Positions 56,823 through 64,000 of a DNA stretch of 64,000 nucleotides are shown one piece after another; within the stretch, counting starts at the first letter, position 1, and the number at the start of each line of letters is the position of its first letter. The stretch is from NCBI RefSeq assembly GCF_000002595.2, contig NC_057009.1:5907283-5971282 (forward strand), in the 5' to 3' direction. This DNA is from Chlamydomonas reinhardtii. Its lineage: Eukaryota; Chlorophyta; Chlorophyceae; Chlamydomonadales; Chlamydomonadaceae. Under the pieces are notes generated by a model, which saw only the letters and a list, made by a program, of their open reading frames with translations, was not told where the DNA came from and made no database searches. A program made the translations under genes and the position numbers.

Positions 56823-59800
56823 CTCCTACAGTTCTGCCAGCCCTCGCCACGGCCCCACGCTTCCTTCAGGCGCAACTCGTTGATAATGTTGCTGTGTGAT
56901 GTGTAATGGCTTGGATATATATTTGAGTCCCCCAAATGCAGTTGTCCTTTGGAGCGTGCCCTATGGGCCAAAGTGGGGGAGTCAGTCCCTTGTCCCTGCA
57001 ACACCAGGCATGGCATGATGAGTTCCAGTTGTCAATTATTCCGGTAGACATGCGAGCTGCGGCAGCGTTTTGCCAGTCGAGCTCAGCACATCGACTTGCC
57101 TGAGTCGTGCTACTATAAGGAGCGCTTTTGGGGCTGGTGTGTATCCTGAGACAAGGATATCGGTCACAGATAGCGTGATGTAGGTCGCCAGCGCAGCAGT
57201 TTAGCAAGCTAACGGCACGTAAAACGCCAGCGATGGGACAGAGGCTCCAGAGGCTAAGAACAGGGCCATTGGGAGAACTATGTATCTGTTGCATCAGCGT
57301 CGGCCCTTAGAGACTACGGATACGGTGCAAAACGCATCGATCAGAAAGAGTGACGGGAGTTTTTGTCCTGAGGGGCACAGGCGACGCAAACCTAGGCTTG
57401 TGCGCAGCCTCACACAATTGAAATTATGATGGCAAGTGTAATTCGTTTGCGCGGGCGTTTGCGTGCGACACCGCCGGCCTCTCCTCTTCAGTCCAGGTGA
57501 CGTAGACGCAGGGCCCCCCACTAGCGGACCGCCAAGCGATCCATGGGGCGTGCCCCATAAGCATCATGTTATGGGTCAATATCACGACACGAGGGAAGAT
57601 CAAGGGCACGAGAGGAAACAGGACACGATAGGTAGCGGCACCCAGCATCAGGTGCAGAGTGCCCTGCTCTAGATGTGGCTTTGGACCCCAGGAGCACGTA
57701 TAGTCCATACATACATACGTATTGAACAGCAGGGCGGCAGCATGGCAAGTTTGAGGTCGTGAGTCTCGTGGGGCATAGCGGGACTTGTGGGCATGAGGGA
57801 GAAAGCGGGGGAAGAGGGGGGGTCGGCGGGGCTGACACGATGGAGTGACGAGAGGTGGCAAAAACAGCCCTCGCTGTCTTATGTCGGCGGTCACTGGGTG
57901 TGTGATGGGACAGGGTTCAGGCAGGTTGACGAGGTCCCGTAGGGTGCAGCTGACGCCCATACCCCAAGCAGACAGCAGACAGTTTGCGGTCACTGGGTGG
58001 TGCGTGCTCACCACCACGTTTTCCCACTTCAAAGCACGTCGCGTGCACGTGCATGCACACCCCGCCACCGCCCGTGCACACCCCGTACATGCCCACGCAC
58101 GCACCTCTGCTGCATCCCCCTTTCGCCGCCAACACGGCCAACACCTCTGTACACATACCAATCAGTCTTCAGCAGCACAGCCTTGCAAGGAAGCTCGCGC
58201 ACGGACGGCCCCTGGGCGGCGTCTTTACGCACGCAGGAGTGCGTGCAGAGCTATTGACGACGCCGGGCCAGGGTGGGCCAGGGGCTGCTAGGGCCCAGGG
58301 CGGACAGTGCAAGCCGCCATGGCGTTGGCGGTTGATAGGGCTCACGTACATCGTTGGTTAGTTGAGGGAGCTGCAGATAGAAGACCTAGTGCCAGTCAGT
58401 GCCAGTACACATGAAACCGCGCCTACCAACGCATGTCGCCGCTCAGTACGGCACACACCCATCGCCAATTTGCCACGTTGATTGCTTGCGCGCCGGCGAC
58501 GTTCTTTCATGTTTGGTTGGCGCCCGGCGTAACTTGTTTCTCGGGGCTCAGCTACATCAGCCACGGGACTACGCTAACCTGCCCCTTGCCACATGTCCCA
58601 TCGCACCCATCGCCATGTTCCGGACATGGGATAGGATGAAGGGCCGCCGTCTGAGTTAATGTTGTACCCAGAGGCCGGCATGACGTGTGGTCGAGCACGA
58701 GCGGACGGTGGCAATGCGTGCAGGATGCGTGCGTGTGTGCCGGCAGGGCCTTGACGTATTGCGGTCTGCAACGGTGTGACGCACACGGGGTGCATGTATC
58801 CTCCTCTGGCAGAAGTACATGGCATACCGAAGGGCCTACGGCACTGCCCTAGCAGGAGCGTTGCTACAAGCCCACTGGGACCATGCGTGCTCTGGGGAAA
58901 TATCGGTGGACGCGGGAGAGAGGAGTGAGTGACATGGCAAATGGCGGCAGAGCGTGTCAAGGCGAGGCACGGGGCCGGTGGTTAGTGCCGCTGTCGTGAG
59001 TGTTTCCCCCATTACACTGCCCCCACATACTACACACACGCGCGCGCCTTGCGCGGCACCACGGAGTCACGGGCGCTGCACGGCGCTGCGCAGGGGTGCC
59101 CTGGGGTGCGGCCACACGCTGAGGGCGGGGCCTCAGGCGACTCGCCGCGTCTCGCAGTAGTTCTGCGTACCTACCTTGTACTTTATACCACGTCATTCAT
59201 AAGCACACACGGCCCTGACTAGAAATCAGCAGCGACATAGCCTGGAGATAAAACGCATCAACTGCGAAATCCTACGCACCCGGGTTTACCAGGCTAACAA
59301 CGGCTCCTTATGTACGTATGTATTTCTGAAACGTTCCCAGTGGACAGCATCAACTGTCAATTCGCTTATATCCCTGTCGGCACCTGACGAGGACCGATGG
59401 CCCTGCACCACTTCGAACAAAGCACATGTACCGAACACATGAAACTGGAAAGACTGGTAATGTCGCCACGAGGTGCAGAAGGGGGCAGGAAGCTTTTGCG
59501 ATGAATTGTAGTGCCGAGCCGCTGTACCCGAATCCGGTTTGATTCGTCGCGCAAGCCCGGGCCCCTGAGAATACTGTCGCTACTTTTCATACGATGTAAC
59601 ATGTCGAACTTGCCAACACTTCATTGAAGAACTGGGCGTTGCGGCGAGTTTACATTCACAAGTTTGCCAGCAAGCTCCCAGTATTTTCAATTGCATCATA
59701 AGCACGCCTGGTTTCCCTGGAGTTGTGTGTTAGAATTCAAGCGCGCGTCGCTTCGGCGGCAAATTCGCTAGCGAGGGCTGTTTTTGCCACCTCTCGGAAA

Positions 59801-59977
59801 TTCGTGACGCACCGAAGTAGAGCATCACTATCAGTGGTAAGTGAGGTGGCAGACAGCCTCTCGCAACTGGTTTGGAGCAGGTTGCGCTGCGGTATGGGCG
59901 CAGTCGAGTGTGCCGCGTTCCTTAAGCCTAGCGTATTTAATTAGGCGGCGACTGTACTGTGCTTTGTCCGTTTGCGC
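56823..59977. other. intergenic, 3.2 kb
   Basis: Kinase promoter on the left and cyclin-box gene promoter on the right. Between them are minus-strand frames at 57424-58232 with some protein-like stretches (listed separately). No RNA gene recognised. Confidence 0.45.
57424..58232 (-). other. unassigned coding-like region
   Basis: Overlapping minus-strand frames include LKWENVVV followed by a GTGAGC donor, and a hydrophobic stretch (TYRVLFPLVPLIFPRVVILT). They do not assemble into a family I know. It may be a decayed gene or transposon, or chance. Confidence 0.2.
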
Positions 59978-62293
59978 ATGACGAGTTCGGGCGACGCTGC
60001 TCTAACTGTCACTTTCTCCGTGAGCACCCAAGGAGTCTCCCTGCTTACATCACTGCTTAAATCGCTTCGTTGTCTTTGTAGGGGTGCCAAGCTTTCTTCC
60101 TGCTGCCTGACCTCACGGTCGGAGTCCGCAATGGACTCCGTAGTGGGTCCCTGGCCGCTGCTGTTGTCGCCACAGTATGATAACTATGGCGCCTCAGCAT
60201 CTGTCTCCCCTGTGGGCGGGCCCGTGCTGGTTGGGACGAAAAGGCAGCATGGCCCACCAGCGCACTTGCCTTGCGCGGACAGATACCGCAGCGCCCGACC
60301 GCTTGCGCGGCCCCGATTAAGCGACGTGACCTCACAATGCGATGCCGCAGCTGGCACGGAGTCGGAGCATCTGCTATTTTCTTCATGGCAGCATTCGCAG
60401 AAGCTAGCGAGTCCGGCAGCGCCAGCTCCTGGGTCAGCTTCCAGCACGGTACCAATTCTGCCAGCAGGCGCTTGGCAGTCAGGACGCCCGGTGTGCGGCA
60501 CTGACCTTGCGCGTTACGGCGCCGTGTTCCGGCAGCAGCACGCAGGGCCTGGCGCGCAGCCAGCTGCCAAGCTGGTTGGCGTCTCTGACGGCCTGTCCGT
60601 GCAGCTTCAGCCAACTTACGTTGCGCCCAGCAGCAGCACTGCCACGACGGCAACAGCATCCGCAGGCTGCCCCTGCTGCCACGAAGCAACGCAGCAGGCA
60701 CTCACCGCGCCCGTCTGCATACCGGCCTACTTTCAGTACCACTTCCTCCCGCAAGAGCAACCCGCGCAGCCGCTGCCCCTGCAGCAATGTCGTGAGCCTG
60801 AGTACGAGCGGTGCTACGACAAGCCGTCCGCGCGTGCGTCTAATCTTCTACCGCCACTGACGCTTGACCGCCGGCAACAGCCTCAGCACGTGCAATGCGT
60901 GTACCAGCCGATGCCGGCTCAGCAGCAGCCGGAGCAGTTGGTTCAAATGCAGGTGTCGGCAGCGGCGGCTTACTGCCACTCGGCGGCAAACGAGGCGGCT
61001 GTGCCGTCCCTAAACCGCACGTCGTACTCGTCGTCGTATGCAAGCACCTTGTACACGACCACATCGTGTGCGGCGACGTCATGCGACGACGACGTCACGC
61101 AGTGTCAGCCGCAGTTCAGCAGCCACCACGCCTTGGCGCAGATGCAGCTGCGGATGCAGGACCTCATACAGACGCTGGCACCGGTGGTGTCGACGTGGCA
61201 GGCACTTGGGCCCGGGTCTGTGCCGGAGCCACAGCCGTGCGGCTGCGTGCAGCACTCCACGTACTCGCAGCTGGACGACTTCGCCAGTGCAGTTGCGCCG
61301 CCGCAGGAGGTGGAGAGGCAGTGGCGGTTCCAGCGCACCCAACCGCCGCAACAACAGCATCAGCATCAGCAGCACCAGCCTGGGGAGCCGTACGACCTGC
61401 CGTGGCTAATGACCCCTTTGCCGCCGGCACCTGTCCGTGCCCCTGGACAACCCAGTCGCTTTCAGCAAGCACACCCGCAGCAGCGCCACCAGGTTGCACG
61501 GATGCAGCCACAACAGGACGACGCGAGCTCGGCGTTCCAGTGGCAGGCGCAGCCGGTGCCGCAGCTGCCGGTGCCACCGCCGTACCAGCAGCCTGCCGCG
61601 CTAACGTCGCACACGCTCCGTCATTTGCTGCTGCAGCAACAGCCGCACTGGCAACAGCAACATCAATTGTTGCAGCCGCAGCAGCTACAACGGCCGTCAC
61701 ACGGGATTGTTGTGCTTGCTGCGGTATCGCCGCCTTCGCGTTGGCAGCACCAGCCCGCGCTGCAGCAGGAGCGGCCGCCGTCGCAGTGTGCGCAGCAGCC
61801 GCATGAGGGACTGCAGTACCAGCAGGCGTCGAGTGGGCCCGATATGAGCCGACTTCCCAGGTTTGGTCCGTCCATGCCTGCCACGAACTCGACCTATGAG
61901 TGGATTATGCACGTGTGCACGGCGCTGGTGCTGACGCCCGACTCCACCGGCCGCCTCGCGGCGCACATCTTTCACCGTGTCGAGGACGCGGTTCGGTTGA
62001 TGGTGGCGGCGCGGCCTTACGCTGGGCCGGGCCGGCGCGACGACGGGGCTGGTGGTGCCAGCGGCATGGCGGCCGCGGAGCGCGTGTACGGCATGGCGGC
62101 CATCTGGATTGCGGCCAAGCTTGAGGAGCGGCGCAGGGAGATGCCAAGGGCAAGCAGCCTGGCGGCGGTGGTGAGGACTACCCCGGGCGTGCTGGCGGCC
62201 GTGGAGCTGCGCATCCTGCAGTGGGTCGACTGGGCGCCCCTGGAAGGATTCGTGCCCGATGACTCGCACCTGTTGACGTGGGGCCCCTGCTGA
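59978..62293 (+). CDS. Gln-rich protein with C-terminal cyclin-like box
   Basis: One open frame of 771 codons from the ATG at 59978. A later ATG at 60131 (MDSVVGPWPL) is also possible, and a GTGAGC near 60018 could mark an intron in the leader. Residues about 60-610 are rich in Gln, His, Pro and Ala, with many short CAG runs. The last 150 residues are ordered: STYEWIMHVCTALVLTPDST, LAAHIFHRVEDAVRLM, then VYGMAAIWIAAKLEERRREM, and GVLAAVELRILQWVDWAP. This follows the five-helix cyclin box, including the conserved Lys and Glu of the AAK-EE motif that contact the kinase. It resembles PHO80-type or other divergent cyclins rather than A/B/D types. A CDK partner is inferred, not shown. Only one box is present. 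Confidence 0.65.
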   Translation: MTSSGDAALTVTFSVSTQGVSLLTSLLKSLRCLCRGAKLSSCCLTSRSESAMDSVVGPWPLLLSPQYDNYGASASVSPVGGPVLVGTKRQHGPPAHLPCADRYRSARPLARPRLSDVTSQCDAAAGTESEHLLFSSWQHSQKLASPAAPAPGSASSTVPILPAGAWQSGRPVCGTDLARYGAVFRQQHAGPGAQPAAKLVGVSDGLSVQLQPTYVAPSSSTATTATASAGCPCCHEATQQALTAPVCIPAYFQYHFLPQEQPAQPLPLQQCREPEYERCYDKPSARASNLLPPLTLDRRQQPQHVQCVYQPMPAQQQPEQLVQMQVSAAAAYCHSAANEAAVPSLNRTSYSSSYASTLYTTTSCAATSCDDDVTQCQPQFSSHHALAQMQLRMQDLIQTLAPVVSTWQALGPGSVPEPQPCGCVQHSTYSQLDDFASAVAPPQEVERQWRFQRTQPPQQQHQHQQHQPGEPYDLPWLMTPLPPAPVRAPGQPSRFQQAHPQQRHQVARMQPQQDDASSAFQWQAQPVPQLPVPPPYQQPAALTSHTLRHLLLQQQPHWQQQHQLLQPQQLQRPSHGIVVLAAVSPPSRWQHQPALQQERPPSQCAQQPHEGLQYQQASSGPDMSRLPRFGPSMPATNSTYEWIMHVCTALVLTPDSTGRLAAHIFHRVEDAVRLMVAARPYAGPGRRDDGAGGASGMAAAERVYGMAAIWIAAKLEERRREMPRASSLAAVVRTTPGVLAAVELRILQWVDWAPLEGFVPDDSHLLTWGPC

Positions 62294-64000
62294 GCTGCGT
62301 GCTGGCGAGGTGGTTCATTGTGCGGGGACTTGTCCAGGTGAAAACCGTGAGATGTGTAGGTGTCATGGCTGGCTGCGCTTCCTGACCAACTCAGTATGAG
62401 TACTTGGGTAGCTCTATCATAGTAGTTAAGTGAGATGACTCCGTTTTTATGAAGCAGGGAACACGTAATCGCCGCTCTTAATTTCTAATGCATGAAGTGC
62501 ATGGTGTGACAGGGATGAATGATTGCTTGTGGCCGCACATGTGTGCATCGTTTGCGTGTGCAAAGTATAACAAACGAGTGAGCAGCATCATTCTTGTCAT
62601 GTCCCCTTCAGATCCAGGTAGGATGGGATGTAGCCAGTTGTAGGGTAGGCCGTTAGCTTGGCGTGCGCCCGACATATAATGTAGCGTGATCGTAACTGGC
62701 GCGGTTGCAAGCCGAATAAGCACGACTGCGAGGAAATTCGGCCTTTGATTTGTGTTGTTCAGGCCAGACGTGTTGCTACTATGAGCGTTGCAGGGGCGGC
62801 CCTTAGCTAGGGGCATGCGTGCATGCGCCGGCGGGCGCTGCCAGGACGACGTATGGACATAAGGGCCATATGCCGTTCTTCCCATCGCAGTTTTTGTTCC
62901 AGAGAAGAAGCTAACCCCAGCTGGCGGCAGTCTTGTGACGGTGCAAGGGCCCTGGTATACGCGAGAAAGAACTTGCAGCATCATTCTTGAGCGGGATAGT
63001 ACTGGGACTCTTGATACGGTACATGCGATTGCAGGACTGTTTGTATGGAGAAGCTCTGAGGTAACGGGTATGGGCTTGAGCATGTGCACGGTATGGAGCG
63101 TCGCGTGATTGCCGTGTGTAGGTAACCGAAGTTGGCTTCCTCGTAAGCGTTGCTGACATTGCCCTTGTCCGCGATCCCTTGAAGCAGCAGAATGGTTTCT
63201 CTAGATACGTAGGGGATTGGGTGACGCTTCATGCGATGCGGCCTTTTGGCCATGCTTGAAGGTGCATGATTTTGTCGTGGGCCGTGGCCGTCAGGTCCAG
63301 GGGACGTGTTCCGGTTTGGACCTGGCCAAAGCCCACCCACCGTTCTAGCACATTCTGTTTTATTTTATGTTCACCTTGAAGCGTGGCATGGTCAGCAAAA
63401 ACTGTGCTGACGTGGGCCGGAAAAGGCGTGGGAGCAATGGTGTGACGGAGACAGTGGGGCACATGAGGCCACTTATCACCTTCGGAGTAGATGTGGTCTA
63501 GGGGAGTTGCGGCTTCGAGTGTTGATACGGCACCGCTGAAGGAGACGCGTGTGCACAGGATGTGAAGGGACCACCGTGAAACGTGGCGCCCGTGACCGTG
63601 AAACATGGCATCCCCAGATGCCCCCGGGTTGCTGGACAGTGACACAGTCCGACACAGCTGGCGAGGATGGCTATAAACCTGGTCGCGTTTGTTACGTGCG
63701 TCGCGGGGAGGGATGCACCAGGGATGCCACCGGGCCAGCCAGTTCAAGCCGCACAGTTCAGACCCTCGTGTGCCCCCCACGGTGCCACCTGCATCGCCTA
63801 CAGTACCCGCTTCTTGCTACAGGGCAAGGCACTTAAATGTGGGTGTGGGTATGTGGGTGGGTGTGGGTTCGGGGGTCGCCCGGCGCGGTGTCGCCCGGCC
63901 ACAGGCCACTGCTTTGCTGCATTCTGTTTGCAATTTCTCTGCGGTGCCCTTCCATGCTCATCCGTGGACGCTGGTCGGCTTCTTGCAGGTGCGCTGCGAC
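62294..64000. other. right-edge region, no gene resolved
   Basis: 3' UTR of the cyclin-box gene, then lower-GC sequence with minus-strand frames at 62478-63089, 63100-63240 and 63229-63780. Some have protein-like runs (ETILLLQGIADKGNVSNAYE; HKIKQNVLERWVGFGQV), but none forms a recognised family or a clean exon chain. G-rich simple sequence lies near 63840. A CAG near 63988 might be the acceptor of a gene continuing to the right. Confidence 0.35.

Noticed and set aside
1-64000. tRNA, rRNA and snRNA genes
   Set aside because: Scanned by eye for T-loop (GGTTCRANTCC) and other hallmarks; nothing convincing found. A covariance-model search would be decisive.

Overview
The window looks like nuclear DNA of a chlamydomonadalean green alga close to Chlamydomonas reinhardtii. 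It is GC-rich and gene-dense, with many short exons separated by 50-500 nt GT-AG introns. Coding exons favour G or C at third positions, low-complexity Ala/Gly/Ser/Gln stretches are common, and TGTAA motifs lie downstream of several genes. A mitochondrial-type glycolate dehydrogenase of about 1,095 aa (GYD1-like) supports this placement. I joined exons by hand from splice consensus and phase. For the uS11, RING-H2, DUF1254/1214, desaturase-like, GYD1, RRM, CbbY-like, fibrillin-like and kinase genes, every junction keeps one open frame.

Left third (1-23 kb): a partial minus-strand gene resembling TFIIF alpha (781-3141); mitochondrial ribosomal protein uS11 (3956-5524, -); a RING-H2 protein (5719-8227, +); a single-exon Golgi-type GT77 arabinosyltransferase (9151-10257, -); a 14-exon secreted DUF1254/DUF1214 protein (11733-16187, -); and a very large polyglutamine protein with a homeodomain-like N-terminus (17611-23043 or further, -).

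Middle (23-50 kb): a 3 kb intergenic stretch with a probable retroelement scrap; a FAD6-related plastid desaturase homologue that has lost much of its di-iron histidine set (26139-30294, +); the 23-exon glycolate dehydrogenase (31293-39621, +); a CYP33-type RRM protein without a cyclophilin domain (40640-41432, +); a CbbY-family HAD protein lacking its catalytic acids (43102-46197, -); and, divergent from it, a probable plastid PAP/fibrillin protein (46624-48790, +).

Right (50-64 kb): the C-terminal half of a Fanzor/TnpB-type RNA-guided nuclease, with introns and a basic C-terminal tail resembling a nuclear localisation signal (50659-51887, -); a Ser/Thr protein kinase with a long disordered N-terminus (52354-56822, -); and a Gln-rich cyclin-box protein (59978-62293, +). 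The last 1.7 kb holds only unassigned reading frames.

Most of these genes act independently. Three of them (glycolate dehydrogenase, CbbY-like, desaturase-like) touch photorespiration, Calvin-cycle or plastid-lipid chemistry. Two of those three look like pseudoenzymes. The observations I rate highest are the Fanzor remnant, the two pseudoenzymes, and a short dispersed motif found five times, always inside introns.
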